Assembly: GCF_000214705.1 (NCBI RefSeq)
Contig: NC_015573.1
Location: 829,001-893,000, forward strand
DNA from: Desulfofundulus kuznetsovii DSM 6115
Lineage (GTDB): Bacteria; Bacillota; Desulfotomaculia; Desulfotomaculales; Desulfovirgulaceae
Direction: 5' to 3'
Length of the DNA: 64,000 bases
This document shows positions 51,107-59,653 of this stretch, one piece after another. Positions within the stretch are counted from its first letter, which is position 1. The number at the start of each line of letters is the position of its first letter. The position numbers were made by a program, and so were the translations under genes. A model generated the notes under the pieces. That model did no database searches. It worked only from the letters and a program-made list of their open reading frames with translations, and was not told the DNA's origin.

Positions 51107-52436
51107 AAAGGGCAACTGGCTGGAGCACATTGAACGCGAGAAAGAAAAAATTATAGAAGAGATCGCCGCGCAATTATCCCGGGAACACCCGGAGTTGTTT
51201 GAGAGCGGGTCTTTTACTGGACAGAAACATACTGACGCAGAAGCGGTCATACGGAATGCCGTTTTAACCAGACAGGATTTAGCTCCGGATGAAATTGAGG
51301 ATGTCGTCAAAGCTATAGCGGGTCAGATAACGGGTTACGGCGTTTTACAGGAATTTTTCGTCGGCCCCGGCGCAGAAGAAGTAACGGAGGTTTTCGTCAA
51401 TCCTTCGCCCGACGGAGTGCCCAGGGTCTTCTATGGCAAGCACGGCAAATCCTGGCCCGCCGGGGGGCAGTACTTTAAAAATAACGAGGAAGCATTGAGG
51501 TACTGCCAGAAGATATGCGAGGACGCCGGCCGGCCTTTCACGGGAGACGCGCCCATCGTGGACGCCTGGCTGAAAGACGGCAGCCGGATTGCAGTGATGG
51601 GCTTCAAAGTCAGCCCTTTGGGCGTGGCATTCACCATACGGAAGTCACCCGTTACGAGGCCGCCCATGCCGCTGGAGAGACTGGTGGAATTCGGCATGTT
51701 ACCTCAGTTTGCAGCTGACCTTCTGGTTGACCTTCTGGTTTTAGGTCATGCCAACGTAGGGTTCTTCGGGCGTACGGACTCCGGGAAAACCACATTCATG
51801 AGGGCGTTGGGGCTGTTTATCGACCCGGAAGAAAGGGTCTTTATAGCGGAGACGAGTTTTGAAATCTTCATGCCCAATCTTCCGAACTGCATCAATCTGG
51901 TAGAGGTTGTATACGGGGACAAAACGATTGTAGATATGACGCAGCTGTGTAAAACGATGAACCGGAACAACCCGGACAGGGCGTGGGTGGGTGAACTCCG
52001 GTCGAGGGAGATAATTGCGGCATCGCAGATTGCCTCTTCCACGTCCGGAGGGTTCTGGACAACGGGTCACGCCGGGAACGTGAACGGCCTGCGTACCCGT
52101 CTGTGGGGTATGTTCATGGACGGAGGAGTGAACCTGCCCAGGGAGTTTCTGGACGAAGTAATTGCCAGCATGTTTCATTTTGTAGTGTTCCTGGACAAAG
52201 AAACGCTTACCAAAGACAGGAAGCGCACTCTCATGGAAGTAGTAGAGGTGGTGCCCGGGGAAGGGTATCGCACAATCATCAGGTTCGATAAAGATGAGTT
52301 TGCCGCATCTGGCGGTAAAACGCGGCGGTGGGTGTATGAAAATCCCGTAACCCGGGAGAGGTTATCCATGCTTGCTTTCAGGGGAGCGAGGATTAAACCT
52401 GAATATGAATCTGTTAAAGACAGGTACCTGTATTAG
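51087..52436 (+). CDS. tadA: Tad/VirB11-type secretion ATPase (TadA/CpaF)
   Basis: 449 residues from TTG 51087 (20-base overlap with the previous gene). Typical CpaF/TadA order: helical N-terminus, EVTEVFVNPSPDGVPRVFY, FTIRKSPVTRPPMPL, Walker A GRTDSGKTT from Gly228, IAETSFEIF, NRNNPDRAWVGELRSREI as Walker B/Asp box, and TTGHAGNVNGLRTRL. It drives pilus assembly and works with the TadB and TadC membrane platform encoded next. Confidence 0.93.
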   Translation: MEGLEFEKGNWLEHIEREKEKIIEEIAAQLSREHPELFESGSFTGQKHTDAEAVIRNAVLTRQDLAPDEIEDVVKAIAGQITGYGVLQEFFVGPGAEEVTEVFVNPSPDGVPRVFYGKHGKSWPAGGQYFKNNEEALRYCQKICEDAGRPFTGDAPIVDAWLKDGSRIAVMGFKVSPLGVAFTIRKSPVTRPPMPLERLVEFGMLPQFAADLLVDLLVLGHANVGFFGRTDSGKTTFMRALGLFIDPEERVFIAETSFEIFMPNLPNCINLVEVVYGDKTIVDMTQLCKTMNRNNPDRAWVGELRSREIIAASQIASSTSGGFWTTGHAGNVNGLRTRLWGMFMDGGVNLPREFLDEVIASMFHFVVFLDKETLTKDRKRTLMEVVEVVPGEGYRTIIRFDKDEFAASGGKTRRWVYENPVTRERLSMLAFRGARIKPEYESVKDRYLY

Positions 52437-52449
52437 GGGGGATGTAATT

Positions 52450-53235
52450 ATGCTGACCTTACTGCTCCTGTTGAGCTTGTTTTTTCTGTTCTACATCCTG
52501 ACAGGGGGCAAACTGCCGGATGTTACCAGCAACAGGGAGATGGTATTGCGCTATGTATTTTCAGGAGCCGGGGCGGTGACTTTTTTTATCGTAGCCCTGG
52601 TTCTGTTTCAGACGCCTGTAACTGCCCTTATCTGGGGGTTTCTGGGCTGGCATGTTCCGGGATGGGTTATAAAATCCCTTGAAGGGAAAAAACAGACCAG
52701 GCTGAAGAACATGGCCAAGGATTTTGTAGCTTCCGCTGCGGGCCTTTATGCCGTAGGGCAGACGAGTTCCGACGTGGTGAGGGTGATGGCGGACAGGCTG
52801 CCGGAACCTTTTGCTGCGGACTTTAAGGAGATGATAGCTGCCAGAAACATGAGCCCCCATGCTTCGTACCCGGTCATGTTCAACAAACTGGCCGCTAAAT
52901 ATAACCTTTCGGAATTTGAAGCCGTATCGGCGATTCTGGCTGCGTCCGAGAGGGCCGGTGGGCCTGTATCGGCTTCAAAAGGACTGAAGAGGCTGGGGCA
53001 CGCGCTGAGGCAGCGCGACAGGCTCCTGGCGGAAAGGGCCAAGGCGACGATGGAACCGAAGATTGCCGCCTTCGTGGTTATTTTCATATTGCTGGCAGGG
53101 CTGCTGGCGGATGCCACGTTGTTCAGGCCGCTGTTTGAAGGCCCGGGAAAGGTTGTTATGGCGGCGAGTTCAGCCCTTCTGGTGGGGCTTATTTTTATGG
53201 TGAGAAGTATTGTCCGGTCTGATGATCTGGCTTAG
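52450..53235 (+). CDS. tadB: TadB-type pilus platform protein
   Basis: 261 residues from ATG 52450. Two N-terminal helices, a GspF-type cytoplasmic domain (KNMAKDFVASAAGLYAVGQTSSDVVRVMADRLPEPF in parts, AILAASERAGGPVS, RDRLLAERAKATMEPKIAA) and two C-terminal helices. Together with TadC it forms the inner membrane base of a Tad pilus. Confidence 0.85.
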   Translation: MLTLLLLLSLFFLFYILTGGKLPDVTSNREMVLRYVFSGAGAVTFFIVALVLFQTPVTALIWGFLGWHVPGWVIKSLEGKKQTRLKNMAKDFVASAAGLYAVGQTSSDVVRVMADRLPEPFAADFKEMIAARNMSPHASYPVMFNKLAAKYNLSEFEAVSAILAASERAGGPVSASKGLKRLGHALRQRDRLLAERAKATMEPKIAAFVVIFILLAGLLADATLFRPLFEGPGKVVMAASSALLVGLIFMVRSIVRSDDLA

Positions 53236-53256
53236 AGGAAGGAGGCTGGCCGCGTC

Positions 53257-54069
53257 GTGTTGTTGGGATTGGGACTGTTTGCCTGCCTGTTGATAGCGTT
53301 TATATTGCTGTGTGTTTCTTTTGATGATCATGAGGTGAGCCCGGCCGCCCTGGCGGTAGACTCGGTTAAAAGGAGGATAAATGCCCGGCTGACCGGGGGG
53401 AGCAGGGGCGAGATCCTGGCGATTATCGGTAAAGGAACCAGAGACGTTCTGAAAACCGGGATTGTGACCGGGTTTGGTTTGGGTTTATTAATCTGCATGG
53501 TATCCTTCAAATTTGCGGGCCCGTTTTCGCTGGTACTGGGTTTTGGTGGTGTGGTCCTGGGCGTGATCCTTACCGGAACGATTCTTGAAAACGAATACCG
53601 CAAGTGGCAGGGCAGGCTGCTGGACGGCGTGCCGACACTGGTCAATTTCGTCCCTGCATTCCTGGAAGTCGAAGGTGTAACACCCAGGGAGGCACTGGGT
53701 TATACCATTCCGTTTCTGCCCGAACCGCTGCGGAGTGAGATGTGGTCCGCTTTCGATAAAATCAAAAGGACGAGCAGGGTGCGCGAGGCGATGGACGTAC
53801 TGGCACGCAAGGCGAAACACCCTTTGATTGACGCGATATGCTTTCGGCTGTCGGCGGCATGGGACACAAAAATAACGTCAGACATTTTTGCAGACCTGGC
53901 CGACCAGGTGGACGACATCAAGGAGATGGCCGCAGCAAGAGCAACTGCCGCGAAGACCGGTTACCTGGCGTTAATTTGTGTGCTGGGTCTGATCGGCATG
54001 ATGCTTATCTACGGTTACCCGGGGTTTAGATTTTTAATGGACAAGCTCACCGAAGGATTTGCCATTTAA
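53257..54069 (+). CDS. tadC: TadC-type pilus platform protein
   Basis: 270 residues from GTG 53257. Four hydrophobic helices, two near the N-terminus and one each in the middle and at the end, around a GspF-like domain (LLDGVPTLVNFVPAFLEVEGVTPREAL, DKIKRTSRVREAMDVLARKAKHPLIDAICFRL in parts). It follows TadB by 21 bases, the usual order. Confidence 0.83.
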   Translation: MLLGLGLFACLLIAFILLCVSFDDHEVSPAALAVDSVKRRINARLTGGSRGEILAIIGKGTRDVLKTGIVTGFGLGLLICMVSFKFAGPFSLVLGFGGVVLGVILTGTILENEYRKWQGRLLDGVPTLVNFVPAFLEVEGVTPREALGYTIPFLPEPLRSEMWSAFDKIKRTSRVREAMDVLARKAKHPLIDAICFRLSAAWDTKITSDIFADLADQVDDIKEMAAARATAAKTGYLALICVLGLIGMMLIYGYPGFRFLMDKLTEGFAI

Positions 54070-54097
54070 CCGGCCCTGTACGGAGCCGGTTTTTTTT
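54068..54097 (+). terminator. Hairpin plus T-tract after tadC
   Basis: AACCGGC-CCTGTACGGA-GCCGGTT stem followed by T residues to 54097; the next ribosome site GAAGGGGGTG starts a few bases on. Confidence 0.75.
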
Positions 54098-54121
54098 GTG
54101 GGAAGGGGGTGATGATCGTAG

Positions 54122-54220
54122 GTGGGCAGGCTGCTGTACGTGGCAGCGTATATAGCCATACTCGTCCTGGCGGTTTTGGGTTTAATTTGGGTGGCAACAA
54201 ACGTATGGCTCTGGCTTTAA
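54122..54220 (+). CDS. Very small membrane protein (32 aa)
   Basis: From GTG 54122 behind GAAGGGGGTG: MGRLLYVAAYIAILVLAVLG followed by LIWVATNVWLWL and TAA 54218-54220, one hydrophobic helix. The next gene starts inside it at 54205. No family recognised; a small assembly factor or leader is possible. Confidence 0.5.
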   Translation: MGRLLYVAAYIAILVLAVLGLIWVATNVWLWL

Positions 54221-54666
54221 GCGAGGGGGGATTTGTAGAAGTCCAGATTCTTCTGACGTACATGGTCTTTGCGCTGACCATGATGGCTTTTCTTCTCGGC
54301 ACGGCGTTCGGGGTGTGGAAACAGGCTTCGGCCAAATACATGTGGTTTGCCGAGGCCATGAATTTTGCGGCCCAGGCCGCCAACATCACGGGAGACGTAA
54401 GGGAGGTGAGGCTTAACCGGGATAAGGCTGAGAGGTACTTCGAGGCGGCTATGCAGGAGATGGTTGGTCAGTACGCCCTGAACAGTTTTTTCAGCGTGGA
54501 GCCGGGTGACCCTGTTCCTGGAGGAGCGACGGCCCAGGCACCCGGGTATGTGGCAGTGGTGACGGTACCCGTATTTGAAGCGAATATCCCGCTTATAGGT
54601 CAGCAGCGAGTTGAGATACCGATGAGGTACTATGCAGCAGTGAAAAGTACGATTTTAAGGAGGTAG
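54205..54666 (+). CDS. TadE-like pseudopilin
   Basis: 153 residues from ATG 54205, preceded by GGGTGG. The short leader MALALSEGG followed by FVEVQILLTYMVFALTMMAF looks like a prepilin-peptidase site (Gly, then Glu at +3) and a pilin helix. The rest has TadE-like beta-rich text. An earlier in-frame start (54109) overlaps the 32-aa gene and has no leader logic. Confidence 0.6.
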   Translation: MALALSEGGFVEVQILLTYMVFALTMMAFLLGTAFGVWKQASAKYMWFAEAMNFAAQAANITGDVREVRLNRDKAERYFEAAMQEMVGQYALNSFFSVEPGDPVPGGATAQAPGYVAVVTVPVFEANIPLIGQQRVEIPMRYYAAVKSTILRR

Positions 54667-54674
54667 TTTTTAAA

Positions 54675-54935
54675 GTGAAAAGGAGGATTACCGTGTTCAG
54701 GAAGAAAATGACTGACATAGGAGTAAAGGCCGGAGCAAAAATGGCAGCTGCAGAAATGAGGATGAAAGAACTGTTGCGGCAAGAGAAAGGCTCACTCGAC
54801 CAGCTGGTGTGGGTTGTCGGTGCAGCGGTTGTGGTGGTTTTAATCGTGGTCGTGTTCATGACTCTGGCGCCCTCTACTGCCCAGGATATCTGGAACTCCT
54901 TTATCAATTACGCCAAAGGCAAGTTCGGCATTTAA
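54675..54935 (+). CDS. Flp-like small pilin
   Basis: 86 residues from GTG 54675. A basic leader of about 38 residues ends at a Gly (EKGSLDQLVWVVGAAVVVVLIV), followed by one strong hydrophobic helix and a short tail. This is the layout of Flp/Tad pilins, though the leader is longer than usual. Main fibre subunit candidate. Confidence 0.6.
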   Translation: MKRRITVFRKKMTDIGVKAGAKMAAAEMRMKELLRQEKGSLDQLVWVVGAAVVVVLIVVVFMTLAPSTAQDIWNSFINYAKGKFGI

Positions 54936-54950
54936 GAGGGGAAAGGGGAA

Positions 54951-55355
54951 ATGCTGGACAAGGTGATCATGCTCCCGTTCAGTATGTTTGTTATCTTTCT
55001 TTTTGCCTTTACGGGCGTTGTTGGGGTCGTGATGTTCGGCCAGTGGTGCATGGTTCAGAATCAGGCCCAAATGGTCGCCACGTCGATGGGCAAATGGGGC
55101 GGTTATACCGCTGAAGCAGAAAGCGCCGTGAACGAATTTGCGAACCAGATCAACTGCCCCCGCAGCCAGGTAAAGGTACAGGTAAGCGATACAGGCCCCG
55201 TACCCTGGGGCAAAACCGTCTGGGCCAGGGTTTCCGTACCGTTTCAGTTCCGGGTCGGCCAGCTTAACATAGGCACATACACCCTTCCCGGTTACGGCCA
55301 GTCGGTCAGCACGTACCTGCCGGGGGCTTACAATGTGAGTTATATCTCTCCTTGA
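54951..55355 (+). CDS. TadE/TadF-like pseudopilin
   Basis: 134 residues from ATG 54951. N-terminal helix (LPFSMFVIFLFAFTGVVGVVMFG) then QWCMVQNQAQMVATSMGKWGGYT and a beta-rich C-terminus with QVKVQVSD, as in TadE/TadF minor pilins. Its stop adjoins the next gene. Confidence 0.6.
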   Translation: MLDKVIMLPFSMFVIFLFAFTGVVGVVMFGQWCMVQNQAQMVATSMGKWGGYTAEAESAVNEFANQINCPRSQVKVQVSDTGPVPWGKTVWARVSVPFQFRVGQLNIGTYTLPGYGQSVSTYLPGAYNVSYISP

Positions 55356-55369
55356 GGGGGACGGTCCGG

Positions 55370-55930
55370 ATGGGAGTAAAGGGGAGGGACCTGCTCCTGT
55401 ACGTATTTTTTATCAGCGCGTTTGTATTCATTGCGGGGAGGCTTGCCGGCCTCCCCGTAGAGTTCTTTTCCTGGGTGTCAATGGTTTCAGGAGTCGTTGC
55501 GCTTGGTTATCTGCCTTACATACAGAAAGCAAGGAGAATGAGCAGGGAGGTGGGGCTGGATTGCGTGGTATTGTTACCCCTGTATTATTCCTGGGCAGAA
55601 CTGCTGATTCGTTCTGCCGGCAAAAAAATAAGCGGCAGGGGCCGGCGTGCCTTCGAGGTGCACGTGGAAGTTCCGGGAAATCTGACTTTAAACGAATTCT
55701 TGAAGAAGCTCGACAGAGATTTAAATCTGGCCAGAAGTAAACTGCCGGGGTCTTTGTTTATATGGGAGACATCGGCTCCCCTTCCGGCTTCGATCCGAAA
55801 ACTAATCAGGACAGCAGAAGAGCAGGGCAGCGCTTTCTGGGAAAAAGGCGGCTGGCCTCTACCCAGGTTTCCATTTACGGGGCGGAATATCAAGAAAAAT
55901 CGGCTGAGAAGAGGAGCAATTCTGATCTGA
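55370..55930 (+). CDS. Hypothetical membrane protein of the Tad block
   Basis: 186 residues from ATG 55370 behind GAGGGGG (an earlier TTG 55352 is possible). Two N-terminal helices (LLLYVFFISAFVFIAGRL; FSWVSMVSGVVALGYLPYI) precede a soluble domain with a basic end. No family recognised. Confidence 0.55.
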   Translation: MGVKGRDLLLYVFFISAFVFIAGRLAGLPVEFFSWVSMVSGVVALGYLPYIQKARRMSREVGLDCVVLLPLYYSWAELLIRSAGKKISGRGRRAFEVHVEVPGNLTLNEFLKKLDRDLNLARSKLPGSLFIWETSAPLPASIRKLIRTAEEQGSAFWEKGGWPLPRFPFTGRNIKKNRLRRGAILI

Positions 55931-55946
55931 GGGGGGTTGTTTTCTG

Positions 55947-56588
55947 GTGAGTAAAAAGGTGGGTATAATCGTATCGCTGGTACTGGCCCTGCTGTTTACT
56001 GCTCTCATAGTGGGGAGTGCCAACAAAAAGTACAACCAGGCAGTTGAGAAAGTACAGGTGGTTCAGGTTACGGAGTTCATCCCGGCGGGAGCCGAGATAA
56101 ACGAAGGGAACACGAAGGCGGTGGAGGTAGTCAAATCGGCTGCCGGCGGTCTTGCTTCCGTTCGGGAAGTGCAGGGCAAGGTGGCGAAAGTCTCCATGGT
56201 GAAAGGGCAGTACGTTTACAGGGATGCCCTTGATACGGCCAGGGCTCCACGTCCCGGCTATGTGGAAGTATTTGTGCCCGTGGATCTTTCGAGTTCGGCA
56301 TATGCGTTGCCCGGGCAGCTGGTCAACGTCCACGTAATCAATAAGGAGAACAGCGGCAAAACGGCACCAGCACCCCTTGTGCTGGAGAGGGTCCGCGTCC
56401 TGCACTGCCTTGACAACCAGGGTGAAAACGTTGGGGAAGGGGGTAATGACCTGGCCAAAGCGGCGGCGCGGAAGAACGAACCTGCTTCGGTGGGTATTGA
56501 GATTCCCAAAGACAAAGCCGAAATTATTGTAGGAGCAGCGTCATCTAAACTGGTCTACCTGACCAGGTGCGAACCGGGCGAGCAGTAG
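55947..56588 (+). CDS. cpaB: CpaB/RcpC-type pilus assembly protein (SAF domain)
   Basis: 213 residues from GTG 55947. N-terminal membrane helix (IIVSLVLALLFTALIVG), a SAF-like domain (VVQVTEFIPAGAEINEGNTKAVEVVKSAA in parts) and an RcpC-type C-terminal region (YVEVFVPVDLSSSAYALPGQLVNVHVI). CpaB guides the fibre across the envelope in Tad systems. Last gene before the riboswitch-controlled unit. Confidence 0.8.
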   Translation: MSKKVGIIVSLVLALLFTALIVGSANKKYNQAVEKVQVVQVTEFIPAGAEINEGNTKAVEVVKSAAGGLASVREVQGKVAKVSMVKGQYVYRDALDTARAPRPGYVEVFVPVDLSSSAYALPGQLVNVHVINKENSGKTAPAPLVLERVRVLHCLDNQGENVGEGGNDLAKAAARKNEPASVGIEIPKDKAEIIVGAASSKLVYLTRCEPGEQ

Positions 56589-56595
56589 ATCAGGC

Positions 56596-56624
56596 TTCCA
56601 TCAAAACCAAAAATATGTTATAAT
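56596..56624 (+). promoter_or_regulatory. Promoter with extended -10 upstream of the riboswitch
   Basis: TATAAT at 56619-56624 with TG one base before it, and a weak -35-like TTCCAT at 56596-56601 with a 17-base spacer. It starts a separate transcript carrying the riboswitch. Confidence 0.65.
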
Positions 56625-56654
56625 TCATATATTAAAAAATTGAATATACAGTAC

Positions 56655-56755
56655 TGCCCGAAAATAGCAAACCCGTGCGAAAGCCGGGGACGCAAAGCCA
56701 TGGGCCTACAGCGGTGTTGTGCCGCTACGGTTGCCAGGTTGCCGAAGGCAAGTAG
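56655..56755 (+). ncRNA. Cyclic di-GMP-I (GEMM) riboswitch aptamer
   Basis: Conserved core in order: GCAAACC, a GCGAAAGC tetraloop, GGGACGCAAAGCCATGGGCC, a variable hairpin (AGCGGTGTTGTGCCGCT), ACGGTTGCCAGGTTGCCG closing the outer helix. This is the GEMM-I consensus, with the GNRA tetraloop and its receptor-like CCAGG loop. It senses c-di-GMP and leads into the terminator at 56764 and the surface-protein gene at 56847. Confidence 0.93.
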
Positions 56756-56763
56756 GTAGAATG

Positions 56764-56808
56764 GACCTGTTTGCCGGAGCTTTCTGGCAGACAGGTCTAT
56801 TGTTTTTT
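56764..56808 (+). terminator. Intrinsic terminator under riboswitch control
   Basis: GACCTGTTTGCC (56764-56775) pairs with GGCAGACAGGTC (56786-56797), one G-U pair, followed by ATTG and seven T. It lies between the aptamer and the next start, where ligand binding would switch it. Confidence 0.88.
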
Positions 56809-56846
56809 TGGCAGCCGCACAAAAAAATTAAAGGGAGGGGAACTCC

Positions 56847-58661
56847 ATGAAAAAGTTTTGTGCGCTGGCGCTGGTCGTACTGTTAACACTTTTACTGGTT
56901 CCGGCGGCGGTGTCCGCTCAAACACCTGACGTTATCCGGGTGGAAAGACAAGGAGCTGCGGGTAGCGTGCAGGTATCCGGTCCGGCACGGTCGGGGGAAC
57001 TGCCCGCCGTGGTGGCACCGTCGCGGGCGACGCAGCCACCGGCAGGAGTAGCACCGGATGGTGAGGAGACAGTAGTAGTAAAGCAGAACAGGACGCAATC
57101 TGTAACACCGGTGGTAAATTCAAACAGGAACATACCGCAGCCGGTGGAGTTGCGGGTGACGCCCGCGGAAATGTCCTTGAAGGTGGGACAGTCCAAGCAG
57201 TTCCAGGCGGCACTCACCTTTTCGGACGGGTCGGTGAAGGACGTAACCCGTGACGCGGTGTTCGTGGTAAGCAACAGGAGGGTTGCTTCCGTCCGGAACG
57301 GGCGGGTTGACGCTCTGGCTCCGGGTACGGCGACCGTCCAGGTTCTATCTTATGGTAAGACGGCTGCCATTACCGTAACGGTTCAGGAACCGGAACCTCC
57401 AAAAGTTGAAATTCCCGTGCCGGTAAACCTGACGGTAGAACCGGCTGAAATCTCTATAAAAGCGGGCGAGTCCCGGCAGTTCAAGGCAACTGTAGCGTTT
57501 TCCGACGGCACTGTTAAGGATGTTACCCGTGACGCCGTGTTCGTGGTGAGCAACAGCAGGGTTGCAAAAGTCAGCGGCGGTAATATAACGGGCCTGGCTC
57601 CCGGTTCGGCGGCGGTTCAGGTTGTCAGTTACGGCAAGACCGCGGTGATTACGGTTAAGGTTGAAGAAGCCGTACCTCCGGCAAATCCTGATACACCACC
57701 AGCAATACCCACGCCTGTAAGCCTTGAAATAGATCCGGCCAGTATCACCCTTCAGGTAGGCCAATCGGCGCCGTTCCGTGCGGCTGTAAGGTTTTCGGAC
57801 GGAACGGTGCGGGATGTGACCCGTAACGCCGTGTTTGTAGTAAGTAACAGCAGGGTTGCAAGGGTTGGAAATGGTTACGTGACCGCCCTTTCACAGGGCA
57901 CCGCGCTGGTGACGGTCCGGAGTTACGGGAAAACCGGGACTATAACGGTGAGGGCAGAAGGCATTCCTGCCGGTCAGCCGGGTGTGGAAAAGAAAGTTTT
58001 GCAGTGGCGGTACGGTAAGGATACGTATAGTTTAGAAGTGGCTGTTCCCAAAACCCTGATCGACTGGGACAGGGAAGTGCGGGAAACGGTGGAGAAGTTC
58101 TTCACGAGCGATGCCGCTACTCAACAGCAGATGCTGAATTCGATGCCGCCGAATGTAAAACAGCTGGTACTGGCCAGTTCGGCTTCCGCTCAGGGCGACC
58201 TCCGCAGCTGGGTCCTGGAACCGCAAAACATGAATTATATAAGCAGTGTAGCTTCCGCATTGAAGCAGAAGGCGGCAGGGCTGAACCGCTACGAGACGGC
58301 ACAGATGGTTTCAAATATGGTGCAGACCATACCATACCGTGAAAGCCCCTATCCTCAACTTTCCGCGCAGACGTTACTGGACGGCGGCGATTGCGACGCG
58401 AAGTCCATCCTGCTGGCCGCTATCCTGAAGAACATGGGATACGATACGGCACTGCTGTATTACTCACCGGTCAGTACCGGTAAGAGTTACGGCCATGTAG
58501 CGCTGGGTATTGCGTTCAGGGATGACGAAATCCCCGGCGGATACCAACCGGCATATTACGTGAGCAATGGGAAAAAGTATTACACGGTAGAAACGACTGC
58601 TTACAGCCCAATTGGTCTACCCATTGGATACAGTTTGACAGAAATCTATCCAATCGATTAA
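56847..58661 (+). CDS. Secreted Big_2-repeat protein with C-terminal transglutaminase-like domain
   Basis: 604 residues behind AAAGGGAGGGG. Signal peptide (1-25), a Pro-rich stretch, three bacterial Ig-like (Big_2) domains (about 92-170, 190-268, 290-370; each with SDG(S/T)V(K/R)DVTR(D/N)AVFVVSN), then a transglutaminase-like fold with Cys516 (GGDCDAKSILLAA) and His550 (YGHVALGI). The domain pattern fits a surface adhesin or wall-linked cross-linking/proteolytic enzyme. It is controlled by the c-di-GMP riboswitch, so it probably serves the attached state together with the Tad pili. No anchor motif seen. Confidence 0.88.
   Translation: MKKFCALALVVLLTLLLVPAAVSAQTPDVIRVERQGAAGSVQVSGPARSGELPAVVAPSRATQPPAGVAPDGEETVVVKQNRTQSVTPVVNSNRNIPQPVELRVTPAEMSLKVGQSKQFQAALTFSDGSVKDVTRDAVFVVSNRRVASVRNGRVDALAPGTATVQVLSYGKTAAITVTVQEPEPPKVEIPVPVNLTVEPAEISIKAGESRQFKATVAFSDGTVKDVTRDAVFVVSNSRVAKVSGGNITGLAPGSAAVQVVSYGKTAVITVKVEEAVPPANPDTPPAIPTPVSLEIDPASITLQVGQSAPFRAAVRFSDGTVRDVTRNAVFVVSNSRVARVGNGYVTALSQGTALVTVRSYGKTGTITVRAEGIPAGQPGVEKKVLQWRYGKDTYSLEVAVPKTLIDWDREVRETVEKFFTSDAATQQQMLNSMPPNVKQLVLASSASAQGDLRSWVLEPQNMNYISSVASALKQKAAGLNRYETAQMVSNMVQTIPYRESPYPQLSAQTLLDGGDCDAKSILLAAILKNMGYDTALLYYSPVSTGKSYGHVALGIAFRDDEIPGGYQPAYYVSNGKKYYTVETTAYSPIGLPIGYSLTEIYPID
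57249..57858 (+). repeat. Three DNA repeats coding for the Big_2 core
   Basis: A segment of about 37 bases coding for (D/N)AVFVVSN(R/S)RVA recurs at 57249, 57529 and 57822, spaced about 280-293 bases. The copies differ at several third positions, so the duplication is old but still recognisable in DNA. Confidence 0.75.
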
Positions 58662-58665
58662 CTGA

Positions 58666-58693
58666 GGCCCGGTTCAGCCGGGCCTTTTGTTTT
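58666..58693 (+). terminator. Terminator after the Big_2 gene
   Basis: GGCCCGG-TTCAG-CCGGGCC stem followed by TTTTGTTTTT. Closes the riboswitch transcript. Confidence 0.8.
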
Positions 58694-58750
58694 TCCGGGG
58701 AGGCTGTTAAAATTGCGGAAAACAAGTTATAATCAACTAAAGGGCCGGTG

Positions 58751-59653
58751 ATGATATTGCAGGAATACGACCTTATCATCAAAGCTCTGGTTGAACGGTA
58801 TTCATCCGATTTTGTCCAGCTGGTGCGGGGAATACCTGCGGACAGGGTTGAACGCTTGGAGAAAGAGGCCGTAGCCGTCAAGCGGGAATCGGACGTACTG
58901 CTTAACGTTTGTGAGGACGGGTATGAATACATAATGCTCATAGAAATCCAGACCCGGCCCGACAGGGAAATGCCCCTGCGGTTGCTGGAATACACGGCCA
59001 TGCAGCACCGGGAATACAGGAAGCCCGTTTACCCGGTGGTGCTCAACCTGACCGGCCGGCCGCAGGAAGACGAATACGGTTTTGACTGTCTGGACCTGAC
59101 CGTGATAGCATTCAGCTACCGGGTGATCAACCTAGCCGACTTGCCGGCCGAGGACGTTTTGAGGTACGGGCCGGTGGGGATTGTACCCCTGGTGCCGCTG
59201 ATGCGGCGGCAATTGTCAGACGAAGAGCTGGTAGCCAGTTGCGCGAGACGCATAAGGGAAGCCCCGGCGGAATGGGTGCCTGACCTGTACGTCGGCCTGG
59301 CACTGTTCGCTCATCTAGGGAAAATTCCAGTCGAGGTAATTCTTAAGAACATCGAGGTGAGCAAGATGGAAGCGTCCCCGCTGTTTGAAGGAATCAGGCA
59401 AAAGTGGGTTAATGAAGGTATTCAGAAAGGGATACAAGAAGGGATTCAGAAAGGGTCAAGAGAAGACCGTATCGAAGCAATTCTTGAAGTTCTGGAAGAA
59501 AACATCGGGTGGTACCCGGGTGAACTGGCGGTAAAACTGCGGGCGATTGAGGACATGAATACGCTGAAAATGCTTTTCCGCCGCGCAGTAAGGGTGAAAA
59601 GCCTGGAGGAGTTTCAAGCTGTTCTAAGTGACGTTCTCCCTTCAGCAAACTGA
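58751..59653 (+). CDS. Rpn-like PD-(D/E)XK nuclease family protein
   Basis: 300 residues from ATG 58751 (GTG 58748 possible). Start LQEYDLIIKALVERYSSDFVQLV, then RESDVLL (likely catalytic Asp) and IMLIEIQTRPD (E-x-Q) match the recombination-promoting nuclease/transposase-like family; near the C-terminus a GIQKGIQEGIQKG repeat occurs. It has its own AT-rich upstream with a TATAAT-like element at 58728. An accessory gene with no clear link to the pili. Confidence 0.82.
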   Translation: MILQEYDLIIKALVERYSSDFVQLVRGIPADRVERLEKEAVAVKRESDVLLNVCEDGYEYIMLIEIQTRPDREMPLRLLEYTAMQHREYRKPVYPVVLNLTGRPQEDEYGFDCLDLTVIAFSYRVINLADLPAEDVLRYGPVGIVPLVPLMRRQLSDEELVASCARRIREAPAEWVPDLYVGLALFAHLGKIPVEVILKNIEVSKMEASPLFEGIRQKWVNEGIQKGIQEGIQKGSREDRIEAILEVLEENIGWYPGELAVKLRAIEDMNTLKMLFRRAVRVKSLEEFQAVLSDVLPSAN

